Source: Pseudonocardiaceae bacterium (lineage in GTDB: Bacteria; Actinomycetota; Actinomycetes; Mycobacteriales; Pseudonocardiaceae). From it: 48,413 bases of DNA. Positions within the stretch are counted from its first letter, which is position 1; every line of letters starts with the position of its first letter. The stretch covers positions 1 through 48,413 of the forward strand of contig WHTH01000028.1 in NCBI GenBank assembly GCA_009377865.1. Direction: 5' to 3'. Shown here piece by piece: positions 23,649 through 31,723 of the stretch. The translations under genes were made by a program, and so were the position numbers. The notes beneath the pieces are model-generated. The model was not told the DNA's origin. It saw only the letters and a list, made by a program, of their open reading frames with translations, and did not search any database.

Positions 23649-25012
23649 CGTGGTTGCGGCGCTGGTGGGTGGCCCGGCCGCTGCCGCTGCGGGTGGCCGC
23701 CGCCGTCGCAGCTGTGGCGCTGGTCTCGGTGCTGCTGCTGGCCCGCGGGTCGGCCGCGGTGGTGGAGTGGACGCTCGCCGAGGCCGTCGATACCCGGCTC
23801 GAGGCCGCCGTGGCGGCGACCGCACCGCAGGTGGCGGCGGGACGGGGACGGCCGCTGACGCCGCAACCCGGTGGCGACGTGACCGTGCGGGTGCTCGACC
23901 GCGCCGGCACGCCGCGTGACGGCGGCCCGCGCCCGCAGCTGTCCCGGGAGGGTCTGCGCCGGCTGCTGGCCGGCCAACCCGCGGAGTCCTCCGGCGGCGA
24001 CGGCGAGGACCCCACCCGATGGTCGGGCCGGGTGGTCACGATCCCCGACGGCTCGCAGCGGCTCGTCACGGCCGCGGCCGATCTTGTCGGCTACCGCGCC
24101 ATCGTGCACCGCAGCGTGGTGCTGCTGTCGCTGGCGGGCGCGCTCGCCGCGGTTGCGGTGGGGACCGCGGGCTGGGCGGCGGCCAGCGCGGCGCTGCGAC
24201 CGGTGGCCCGGATGCGTGCCGCCGCGGCCGGGCTACCGCCGGGGCAGCGGTTGCCGGTTCCTGCCGCGCGCGACGAAGTGCGGGAGCTCGCCGAGGCGCT
24301 CAACGAGCTGCTCGCACGCCGCGACACCGCCGCCGAGCGGGTGCGCCGGTTCACCGGCGACGCCGCGCACGAGCTGCGTTCGCCGGTAGCCGCGATCCGT
24401 GCGCAGGCCGAGGTCGCCTCGATGCACCCCGACCCCGAGCTGGCGACCGACGTCGCGGCCGAGGCGCAGCGGTTGTCGGCGCTGCTCGACGACCTGCTCG
24501 CGCTGGCCAGGGCGGATGCGGGGGAGCGGCTACCGGCCGAGCCCGTCGATCTCGCCGAGGCGGCACGGCAGGCGGTGGCGCGGTTGGACTCCGAGACCTG
24601 CTGGCAGGGTCGAGGCATCGACGGGGTGGTCCGGCTGGCGGTACGCGTCGTGGCGCCGTCGGCAGCGGTCGTGCAGGCCGCGCCCAGCGACGCCGCTCGG
24701 GTGCTCGACAACCTGCTCGGCAACGCCGTGCGGCACGCCCGCCACAGCGTGCGGCTGGCCGTGCTGGCGGGTTCGGGTGCCGTCCGGGTGATCGTCGACG
24801 ACGACGGTGACGGCGTGGCGCCCGAGCACCGCGACGCCGTGTTCAACCGGTTTCACCGGGTGCAGCCGGAGCGTGACCGGGCCTCGGGTGGCACCGGGCT
24901 CGGCTTGGCGCTGGTCGCCGAGACCGTGCGGCGCTACGGCGGGGTGGTGCGGGTGGGCGATGCGCCGGCGGGAGGCGCCCGCTTCGAGGTGCGCTGGCCT
25001 TCGGCCCCGTGA
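23645..25012 (+). CDS. Sensor histidine kinase (HisKA type)
   Basis: A 455-aa membrane kinase. Two transmembrane segments (RVAAAVAAVALVSVLLLARG and VVLLSLAGALAAVAVGTAGW) flank an extracytoplasmic sensor loop of about 100 residues. A HAMP region follows (AALRPVARMRAAAAGLPPGQ), then the H-box FTGDAAHELRSPVAAIRAQA with the phosphorylated His. The ATPase domain has N-box DNLLGNAVRHAR, G1 VDDDGDGV and G2 GGTGLGLAL. The partner regulator lies immediately upstream (GTGA overlap). Signal unknown; the linked RseB-like/exporter operon suggests envelope stress. Confidence 0.93.
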   Translation: MTWLRRWWVARPLPLRVAAAVAAVALVSVLLLARGSAAVVEWTLAEAVDTRLEAAVAATAPQVAAGRGRPLTPQPGGDVTVRVLDRAGTPRDGGPRPQLSREGLRRLLAGQPAESSGGDGEDPTRWSGRVVTIPDGSQRLVTAAADLVGYRAIVHRSVVLLSLAGALAAVAVGTAGWAAASAALRPVARMRAAAAGLPPGQRLPVPAARDEVRELAEALNELLARRDTAAERVRRFTGDAAHELRSPVAAIRAQAEVASMHPDPELATDVAAEAQRLSALLDDLLALARADAGERLPAEPVDLAEAARQAVARLDSETCWQGRGIDGVVRLAVRVVAPSAAVVQAAPSDAARVLDNLLGNAVRHARHSVRLAVLAGSGAVRVIVDDDGDGVAPEHRDAVFNRFHRVQPERDRASGGTGLGLALVAETVRRYGGVVRVGDAPAGGARFEVRWPSAP

Positions 25013-25028
25013 GTGGTGAGCTGCCAAG

Positions 25029-25910
25029 ATGGCCGCCGTGCCCGTGCTGCGTAGCACCATTCTGATCGAGGCTCCGGTGCACACCGTGTCAGCCGCATTG
25101 CGCGAGCCCGCCGTGCTGCGCGCCGCCGCGGCCGATGCGGGGCACCGGACGTACCTGCCGCACCCAGGGGGTGGGCTGCTCGTACCTGGCGACGAGGTGC
25201 GCTTCGGCGTCCGCGTGTTGCCGGGCCTGCGGCTGCCGCTGCGGACCCGGGTGAACAGCGCGACCGTCGACGTGCTCGATTCGCGGCTGCTGGCCGGCCC
25301 GCTGCCACGGTTGCGCCACCGCGCCGTGCTCGCACCCACCGCCGCCGGCACGCTGCTGACCGACGAGATCGACTGGGTGGCTCCGGGCGGCCGGCTCGGC
25401 CGGCTCTTCGACGTCATGGCGCTGCGCCGGATCGTGCTGCAGACCCTGGCGGCACGTGCCGAGCGGGTCCGGGCGCGTGCCGAGGAACTCGCCGAGCGGT
25501 CCGCACCGGTGATCGTCGGGGCGGCGGTGCTGTCCCGTGGGCGGCTGCTGGCCGCGCAGCGGTCCTACCCGGAGGCGGTGGCCGGACGCTGGGAGCTGCC
25601 GGGTGGCCGGGTGGAGGCGGGTGAGACCGAGCAGCAGGCGCTGGCCCGCGAGTGCCGCGAGGAGCTCGGCATCGACGTCGTCCCCGACGGCCGCCTCGGA
25701 CCCGATGTCCCGTTGCCCGGCGGCGGTGTGCTGCGGGTGCACGTCGGCGTGCTGGCCGCGCCCGGGGCGTCGCCCCGTGCCCTCGAGCACCGCGCGGTCA
25801 GCTGGGTCGAGCCGGACCGGCTCGACGAGCTGGACTGGCTCGACGCCGATCGTGTGCTGGTCCCCGAGCTGCGCACTTACCTGGACACCGATCGTGAATG
25901 TTTTCGGTAG
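25029..25910 (+). CDS. SRPBCC-domain / Nudix hydrolase fusion (MutT2-like C-terminus)
   Basis: A 293-aa two-domain protein. Residues 1-145 look like a START/SRPBCC ligand-binding fold: STILIEAPVHTVSAALREPA, RHRAVLAPTAAGTLLTDEID, WVAPGGRLGRLFDVMALRRI, with a long C-terminal helix. Residues about 160-290 are a Nudix domain with the complete box GRVEAGETEQQALARECREE followed by LGI. The domain also has the AAQRSYPEAVAGRWELPGG approach typical of MutT/CTP pyrophosphohydrolases. In M. tuberculosis mutT2 (Rv1160) lies close to typA (Rv1165), so the Nudix half is probably the MutT2 equivalent that cleans or hydrolyses (d)CTP analogues. The fused N-terminal domain is the unusual part. Confidence 0.85.
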   Translation: MAAVPVLRSTILIEAPVHTVSAALREPAVLRAAAADAGHRTYLPHPGGGLLVPGDEVRFGVRVLPGLRLPLRTRVNSATVDVLDSRLLAGPLPRLRHRAVLAPTAAGTLLTDEIDWVAPGGRLGRLFDVMALRRIVLQTLAARAERVRARAEELAERSAPVIVGAAVLSRGRLLAAQRSYPEAVAGRWELPGGRVEAGETEQQALARECREELGIDVVPDGRLGPDVPLPGGGVLRVHVGVLAAPGASPRALEHRAVSWVEPDRLDELDWLDADRVLVPELRTYLDTDRECFR

Positions 25911-25934
25911 CGGTGGCTGCCGGAAAACATTCAC
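25894..25934. terminator. Long hairpin over the Nudix-gene stop codon
   Basis: GTGAATGTTTTC (25894-25905) pairs perfectly with GAAAACATTCAC (25923-25934). Inside it GGTAGC can pair with GCTGCC, making an almost closed 41-nt hairpin. The TAG stop (25908-25910) lies in the loop side. Probably a factor-independent terminator that separates the gene from typA. Confidence 0.65.
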
Positions 25935-25989
25935 GAGCACGGTCGGGTACCCTCAGTAGGTATCCCCCTCGATTTCAGGGAGTTCCCGC

Positions 25990-27879
25990 GTGCCCACCAG
26001 CACACCCACTCGGGTCCGTACCGACCTGCGCAACCTCGCCATCGTCGCTCACGTCGACCACGGCAAGACCACACTCGTCGACGCCATGCTGCGCCAGTCC
26101 GGCATCAGCGGCCGCAGCGAGTTCGACCGGGTGATGGACTCCGGCGACCTCGAGCGGGAGAAGGGCATCACGATCCTGGCCAAGAACACCGCGATCAACC
26201 GGGACGGGCTGACGATCAACGTCGTCGACACCCCCGGCCACGCTGACTTCGGCGGCGAGGTGGAACGCGGCCTGTCGATGGTCGACGGGGTGCTGCTGCT
26301 CGTCGACGCCAGCGAGGGGCCACTGCCGCAGACCCGGTTCGTGCTGCGCAAGGCGCTGGCGGCGCGGTTGCCGGTGGTGCTCGTGGTGAACAAGGTCGAC
26401 CGGCCCGACGCGCGGATCGCCGAGGTGGTCGAGGAGACCCACGACCTGCTGCTCGACCTGGCCGGTGACCTGCCCAGCGATGACACTGCGGCGGCCGAGG
26501 CCGTGCTCGAGATGCCGGTGCTCTACGCCTCGGCGCGGTCGGGCAGGGCGAGCCTGACCCGTCCCGACGACGGGCAGCAGCCCGACAGTCCCGACCTGAA
26601 GCCGCTGTTCGACACCGTGCTGACCCACGTGCCGCCGCCCGATGATCCGATCGACGCGCCGCTGCAGGCACACGTGACGAACCTGGACGCGTCGTCGTTC
26701 CTCGGCCGGATCGCGCTGTGCCGGGTGCGCGCCGGGCGCATCCGCAAGGGTCAGACGGTGGCATGGTGCCGGGAGGACGGCACCGTCAAGCCGGTGCGGA
26801 TCAGCGAGCTGCTGCGCACCGAGGGGCTCGGCAGGGTGCCCGCCGAGGAGGCGGAGGCGGGTGACGTCGTCGCCATCGCCGGTATCGGCGAGATCACCAT
26901 CGGCGACACGCTGGCCGAGCTCGACGATCCGCGACCGCTTCCTCGGATCACCGTCGACGAGCCGGCCATCTCGCTGACCCTCGGCGTCAACACCGGACCG
27001 TTGGCAGGGCGGGGCGGGGGGACCAAGCTCACCGCGCGGCTGCTGCGTAACCGGCTCGACGCCGAGCTCGTCGGCAACGTCAGCGTCCGGGTGCTGCCCA
27101 CCCAGGCACCGGATGTCTGGGAGGTGCAGGGCCGCGGCGAGCTGGCGCTCGCGATACTCGTGGAGACGATGCGGCGGGAGGGATTCGAGCTCACCGCCGG
27201 TAAGCCGCAGGTCGTCACCCGCACCGTCGACGACACACTGTGCGAGCCGTTCGAGGCGCTGTCGGTCGACACCCCGGAGGAGCACGTCGGGGCGGTGACC
27301 CAGCTGCTCGCCGCCCGCAAGGGCCGGATGAGGCAGCTGACCGGCCACGCCGGCGGCTGGGTGCGAATGGATTTCACGGTGCCCGCGCGGGGGCTGATCG
27401 GCTTCCGTACCGAGTTCCTCACCATCACCCGCGGCGCCGGGATCGCGCACCACGTCTTCGACGGCTACCGGCCGTGGGTGGGCGAACTGCGTACCCGCCG
27501 CACCGGATCGCTGGTGGCCGACCGGGCGGGCCCGGTGACCGGCTACGCACTGGCCCAGCTCGCCGATCGGGGCACGTTCTTCGTCGAGCCCGGTTCCGAG
27601 GTCTACGCCGGAATGGTGGTCGGGGAGAGCCCGCGCAATGAGGACCTCGAGATCAACATCTGCCGCGAGAAGAAGCTGACCAACATGCGCTCCGCCACGG
27701 GCGACGAGCTGGAGCGCCTCGCGCGGCCGCGCATGCTGGGGCTGGAGGAGGCGCTGGAGTTCTGCGCCACCGACGAGTGCGTCGAGATCGCGCCTCGCAT
27801 GGTGCGGGTGCGCAAGGTCGAGCTGGACGCCTCGCGACGGGCACGGCAGCGCTCCCGGGAGCGGGCCCCACGTCCCTGA
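25990..27879 (+). CDS. typA: Translational GTPase TypA/BipA
   Basis: A 629-aa ribosome-binding GTPase. The G domain has [19 protein letters not shown] (P-loop, about 18-36), switch [26 protein letters not shown] and [12 protein letters not shown]-like domains II, III and V follow, then the BipA C-terminal domain with [20 protein letters not shown] and [13 protein letters not shown]. The length is typical. The GTG start has an AGGGAG Shine-Dalgarno. It assists 50S assembly and stress adaptation. In mycobacteria it likewise precedes lpqW. Confidence 0.97.
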   Translation: MPTSTPTRVRTDLRNLAIVAHVDHGKTTLVDAMLRQSGISGRSEFDRVMDSGDLEREKGITILAKNTAINRDGLTINVVDTPGHADFGGEVERGLSMVDGVLLLVDASEGPLPQTRFVLRKALAARLPVVLVVNKVDRPDARIAEVVEETHDLLLDLAGDLPSDDTAAAEAVLEMPVLYASARSGRASLTRPDDGQQPDSPDLKPLFDTVLTHVPPPDDPIDAPLQAHVTNLDASSFLGRIALCRVRAGRIRKGQTVAWCREDGTVKPVRISELLRTEGLGRVPAEEAEAGDVVAIAGIGEITIGDTLAELDDPRPLPRITVDEPAISLTLGVNTGPLAGRGGGTKLTARLLRNRLDAELVGNVSVRVLPTQAPDVWEVQGRGELALAILVETMRREGFELTAGKPQVVTRTVDDTLCEPFEALSVDTPEEHVGAVTQLLAARKGRMRQLTGHAGGWVRMDFTVPARGLIGFRTEFLTITRGAGIAHHVFDGYRPWVGELRTRRTGSLVADRAGPVTGYALAQLADRGTFFVEPGSEVYAGMVVGESPRNEDLEINICREKKLTNMRSATGDELERLARPRMLGLEEALEFCATDECVEIAPRMVRVRKVELDASRRARQRSRERAPRP

Positions 27880-27897
27880 CTGGCACCATATGCGGCC

Positions 27898-29694
27898 ATG
27901 CGGACCAGGACGGGGAGGTGGCACCGTACCGTCCCGCTGCTCGTCGCACGGCTCGTCCCCCTGCTCGTCTCCCTGCTCGTCACTGCCCTGGTGCTGTCCT
28001 GCACCGCCGATCCGCCGCCCCTGGTGGCGCCGGATCAGGCGGTGGAACCGGCGGCCCCGACCGCGAGCGAGCAACCCGAGGAGATCGTGATCGGGGTCGA
28101 CGACCTCGACGGCGGGTTCAACCCGCACACGCTGGCGGACCTCACCCCGACTGGCGCCGCCCTCGCCGGCCTGTTGCTGCCCTCGGCGTTCCGGCAGCAA
28201 CCCGACGGCAGCTGGCAGCTCGACCGCACCCTGCTGTCGTCGGCGGAGGTGACCGGCACCGATCCGTTCACGGTCACCTACCGGATCCGGCAGGACGCGG
28301 CATGGTCGGACACCGCACCGATCGCCGCCGAGGATTTCGGCTACCTCGCCGAGCAGATGCGCAGCCAGCCCGGCGTGATCGATTCCGCTGGCTACCAGCT
28401 CATCGACCAGGTGAACTCGGCCGACGGCGGCAAGACCGTCCGGGTGCAGTTCCGGTCACCGTACCCGGGGTGGCGGACGCTGTTCCGCCACCTGCTGCCC
28501 GCGCACCTGCTCAAGGACGCGCCGGGCGGCTTCGCGAACGCGTTGGACAACACCGTTCCGGTATCGGGCGGCCCGTTCGTGCTGACGTCGGTTGATCCGG
28601 CCCGGCGTGAGCTGGTGCTCGCGCGCAATGACCGGTACTGGGCCGATCCGGCGCAGGCCGGCCGGCTGGTGCTGCGCCAGCTGTTCCCGGCAGAGCTGGC
28701 GTTGTCGTTGCGAAGTGGGGCGGTGCAGGCGGGCCTGTTCGGCCGTCCCGATGCGACGACCACCTACCTGCTCGACCGGGCAGATGTCGCGCAGCGCAGG
28801 GTGGTGCCGCAACCCTCGGTCGCCACCGCAGTGCTGCGCCCGGTCGCGGCGCCGCTCGACGAGGAGCCGGTCCGCGCCGCGGTGGCCGCGGCGCTCGACC
28901 GGGCGTCACTGATCGCAACCGGCACCGGCAGCGGGCCGTCGAGGGAACTGGTGGCCAACGCGCAGGTGCTCGCGCCGTCGCAGCCCGGCTACGAGGCGAC
29001 CGTGCCGGAGTCCGGCCCGCCCGTAGAACCGGATGAGGGCACGGTGATCGAGCTGCTCGCCGAGGCCGGCTACGCCCGCGTCCCGCAGGGTTGGGAGCGG
29101 GGCGGCGAGCTGCTCGAGCTGGTGGTGGCCGCGCCCGAGGACCGCGACCCGTATCCGATACTGGCCTCGCGGGTGGCGGCGCAGCTGCGGATGCTCGGCA
29201 TCCGGGTGCGGCTGGCCACCCCGTCGGCCGACGAGCTGTACACCACCCTGCTCGACCCCGAGACCGCCGATGCGGCCACCGGGCGCGCCGCTCCCGCCGC
29301 CGACGACACCGGCGCCGAAGGGCTCGATGATCCGGACGGACCGGTGCACATCGCGATGGTGCCGCAACCGGCCGGTGGTGATCCCGCCACCGTGCTGGCC
29401 TCGGTGCACGGCTGCCCGCTGGTGGTGCCCGCCGGTGTCCCGATGGCGCCGGGCAATCTCGCGGGGGTCTGCGATCCGCCGCTGCAGCAGCGGATCGACG
29501 ACGCGCTCACCGGTGCCGCGCCGGTCGACGCCGTGGCGCCCGCGGTGGAGCCCGTGCTGTGGGACCGGCTGGTGTCCGTCCCGCTCTACCAGCACAGCTC
29601 GGTGCTGGTGACGGTGCCCGAACTCGCCGGCGTGACACCGGGCCCGCTGCTGGAGGGGCCATTGAACGGGGCTGCCCAGTGGCAACTTCGCTGA
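27898..29694 (+). CDS. lpqW: LpqW-like lipoprotein (ABC substrate-binding-protein fold)
   Basis: A 598-aa predicted lipoprotein: a signal segment with a LVLSC lipobox (Cys35) and a family 5 (OppA-type) solute-binding body. Recognisable stretches are GGFNPHTLADLTPTGAALAG, VTYRIRQDAAWSDTAPIAAE and PGWRTLFRHLLPAHLLKD. In M. tuberculosis the gene after typA is lpqW (Rv1166), reported to steer phosphatidylinositol-mannoside versus lipoarabinomannan synthesis rather than to bind transported peptides. Here the gene lies 18 nt after typA and 53 nt before a peptide-transporter operon, so a transport role cannot be excluded. The name rests on position and fold. Confidence 0.75.
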   Translation: MRTRTGRWHRTVPLLVARLVPLLVSLLVTALVLSCTADPPPLVAPDQAVEPAAPTASEQPEEIVIGVDDLDGGFNPHTLADLTPTGAALAGLLLPSAFRQQPDGSWQLDRTLLSSAEVTGTDPFTVTYRIRQDAAWSDTAPIAAEDFGYLAEQMRSQPGVIDSAGYQLIDQVNSADGGKTVRVQFRSPYPGWRTLFRHLLPAHLLKDAPGGFANALDNTVPVSGGPFVLTSVDPARRELVLARNDRYWADPAQAGRLVLRQLFPAELALSLRSGAVQAGLFGRPDATTTYLLDRADVAQRRVVPQPSVATAVLRPVAAPLDEEPVRAAVAAALDRASLIATGTGSGPSRELVANAQVLAPSQPGYEATVPESGPPVEPDEGTVIELLAEAGYARVPQGWERGGELLELVVAAPEDRDPYPILASRVAAQLRMLGIRVRLATPSADELYTTLLDPETADAATGRAAPAADDTGAEGLDDPDGPVHIAMVPQPAGGDPATVLASVHGCPLVVPAGVPMAPGNLAGVCDPPLQQRIDDALTGAAPVDAVAPAVEPVLWDRLVSVPLYQHSSVLVTVPELAGVTPGPLLEGPLNGAAQWQLR

Positions 29695-29712
29695 CGTGGC
29701 AACTCTGCTGAC
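29679..29712 (+). repeat. 17-bp tandem repeat at the end of the LpqW-like gene
   Basis: GTGGCAACTTCGCTGAC (29679-29695) is followed directly by GTGGCAACTCTGCTGAC (29696-29712), with 2 mismatches. The first copy holds the last codons and stop of the gene, the second lies in the spacer, so the stop region was duplicated. Confidence 0.8.
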
Positions 29713-29747
29713 TGGCAGATCGGCGCACCGTGAAGGAGATGTCCGGT

Positions 29748-31571
29748 ATGAAAAACCTGCGGGGATGGTCGGCTGGGGCCGCCGCCCTCGGCCTCGTGCT
29801 CGTACTGGCGGCCTGCACCGATGGGGGCAACGCCGGTGGCTCCGTCGGTGTGGGCAACGAAGCTCCGTCCGGCGGGCCGAGCCCGGCGGGTGCCAACGGC
29901 GACGGGACCTACAACCTTCCGGAGGTACCGGCCGGTCCGGCGATCTTCCTGGCGCACCCATCGGCGTACACGGCATACAACAGCACTGTCGTCGGTGGCG
30001 ACACGCTCGGCAACACCCTGGTGCTCAACCAGGCGCTCGCGGACCCGTTCGTGCTCGACGGCAACGGGGCGTACCTCCGTAATGCCGATGTCATGGAGTC
30101 CGTCGATGTGACCTCCGAGGACCCGCAAGTCGTGACCTACCGGATCAAGCCGGACATCATGTGGTCGGACGGCGTGCTGTGGGACTGCGACGACTTCTAC
30201 CTCGCCTGGCTGGCAGCCAGCGGCAAGGCGGTGGTGCGCGATTCCGAGGGCGAGCCGGTCATGGACCCGCAAGGCGAGCCGCAGCCCTACTTCGACGCGG
30301 CCCGCAACCCCGGCGCGGCGCGTGCCACCGGCGAGTGCACGGACAACGTCACCTTCGTCGAAACCTACGATGGGCCGTTCGCGGACTGGCGGGGCAACTA
30401 CGCCCAGAACGCGATCCTGCCCGCTCATGTCGTCGAGCAGCAGACGGGCGTGCCTGATGTCACCCAGCTCACCCCGGATTCCGATGCCGACGACCTGCAG
30501 CGGGTGGCCGACTTCTGGAACGGCGGCTGGAACGGTTATGAGGAGGGCATCATGCCGGCGTCGGGCCCGTACCGGATCGACAGCCGGGAGCCGGACAGAT
30601 CGGTGACGCTGTCGCGCAACGAGCAGTGGGCCGGCAACCCCGGCGGTCCGGAGCGGATGGTGTTGAGCAGCATCGCGGAGGGTGATGCCGCCGTGCAGGG
30701 CCTGGCGGACCAGAACCTCAACGTGGCCGTGCCGCGGGCCGATGCGGTGGTGGCGCAGCGGCTGCGGCGGCTGGCGGATCAGGGTGTGGTATTCGAGGTC
30801 GGCGGGGGGCCCACCGTCGAGCACCTCGACCTGAACTTCGCGAACCCGTTGTTCCAGGATCCAGCGGTGCGCCGAGCTCTGTTCCAGTGCATCGACCGCG
30901 ACGACATCACCGACACACTGGCTCGCCCGATCGATCCGCAGGCACAGCCGGTGGGCAGCCTGACGTACCTGCCCGGGGAGCCGGATTACGAGGACGTCTA
31001 TCCCGACCAGGGCACCGGCGACGCCGAGGCGGCGAAGCAGACGCTGGAGGTCGCCGGCTGGGCGCTCGGACCCGACAACGTCTACACCAAGGACGGGCAG
31101 CGGTTGTCATTGCAGATCAGCCACGCCGCTGCCCCCCGGCAGGCGGAGATCGTCGAGTTGATGCAGCTGCACTGCCGGGAGGCCGGCATCGAGGTGATCG
31201 ACGATACCGATGCTGGCTTCCTCGAGGAACGGCTGGAGCGGGGCGACTTCGAGGCGGCGCTGCTGGCGACCCAGCGTGGCCCGCTGAAGTCGTCGCTGGC
31301 ATCGCGGTACCAGACCAACGGGGAGCGAAACCACCAGGGCTACTCCGATCCGGAGGTCGACAAGGCCCTGGAGCTGGTGCAGACCGAGGGCAGCGAGCCG
31401 GCTCGGGGAGATGCGCTCTCGCAAACCGACCGCCTGATCGCCGAGGATCACGCCTCGCTGCCGCTGTTCCAGGTACCCGACATGTGGGCCTACAGTGACA
31501 ACGTCCGTGGTGTCCACATGAACGGATGGGCCGGCATCACCTGGAACGCCGCTGAGTGGGAGGTCGACTGA
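29748..31571 (+). CDS. Oligopeptide ABC transporter substrate-binding lipoprotein (first)
   Basis: A 607-aa family 5 extracellular solute-binding protein. The signal peptide ends in lipobox LAAC (Cys23), followed by a Gly/Ser linker. Family elements: VTYRIKPDIMWSDGVLWDCD, DDFYLAWLA, a substrate-cleft region YEEGIMPASGPYRIDSREPD and the typical ending HASLPLFQVPDMWAYSDNVR. ATG 29748 was chosen because AAGGAG (29733-29738) is at the right distance; GTG 29730 and ATG 29739 are in the same frame. It is the first of two binding proteins in front of the permease genes, in the same direction. Confidence 0.9.
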   Translation: MKNLRGWSAGAAALGLVLVLAACTDGGNAGGSVGVGNEAPSGGPSPAGANGDGTYNLPEVPAGPAIFLAHPSAYTAYNSTVVGGDTLGNTLVLNQALADPFVLDGNGAYLRNADVMESVDVTSEDPQVVTYRIKPDIMWSDGVLWDCDDFYLAWLAASGKAVVRDSEGEPVMDPQGEPQPYFDAARNPGAARATGECTDNVTFVETYDGPFADWRGNYAQNAILPAHVVEQQTGVPDVTQLTPDSDADDLQRVADFWNGGWNGYEEGIMPASGPYRIDSREPDRSVTLSRNEQWAGNPGGPERMVLSSIAEGDAAVQGLADQNLNVAVPRADAVVAQRLRRLADQGVVFEVGGGPTVEHLDLNFANPLFQDPAVRRALFQCIDRDDITDTLARPIDPQAQPVGSLTYLPGEPDYEDVYPDQGTGDAEAAKQTLEVAGWALGPDNVYTKDGQRLSLQISHAAAPRQAEIVELMQLHCREAGIEVIDDTDAGFLEERLERGDFEAALLATQRGPLKSSLASRYQTNGERNHQGYSDPEVDKALELVQTEGSEPARGDALSQTDRLIAEDHASLPLFQVPDMWAYSDNVRGVHMNGWAGITWNAAEWEVD

Positions 31572-31686
31572 CAGCCAGTTGTCAGGTCGATACTGTTCGG
31601 TCGCTACTCGATCGCAGTGGGGTCACGCGATGTCACTATTTGGTCACGATGCCACCGTTGGCGACAATGCCGCCGCCGTCGCTCCC

Positions 31687-31692
31687 TAGCGT
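31687..31692 (+). promoter_or_regulatory. Possible -10 (TAGCGT) for the second binding-protein gene
   Basis: TAGCGT in the 152-nt spacer fits TANNNT and lies 32 nt before GTG 31724 and 21 nt before its GAGGAGGT ribosome site. The -35 region is not clear. The repeated GGTCAC words (31621-31626 and 31642-31647) upstream could be operator half-sites. Confidence 0.35.
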
Positions 31693-31723
31693 GCTCCCGA
31701 CGGCGATCAGGCGAGGAGGTCAG

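Noticed and set aside
25975-28200. 741-codon minus strand frame covering typA
   Set aside because: Antisense to a perfect TypA/BipA; rich in His, Gln and Arg without domains.
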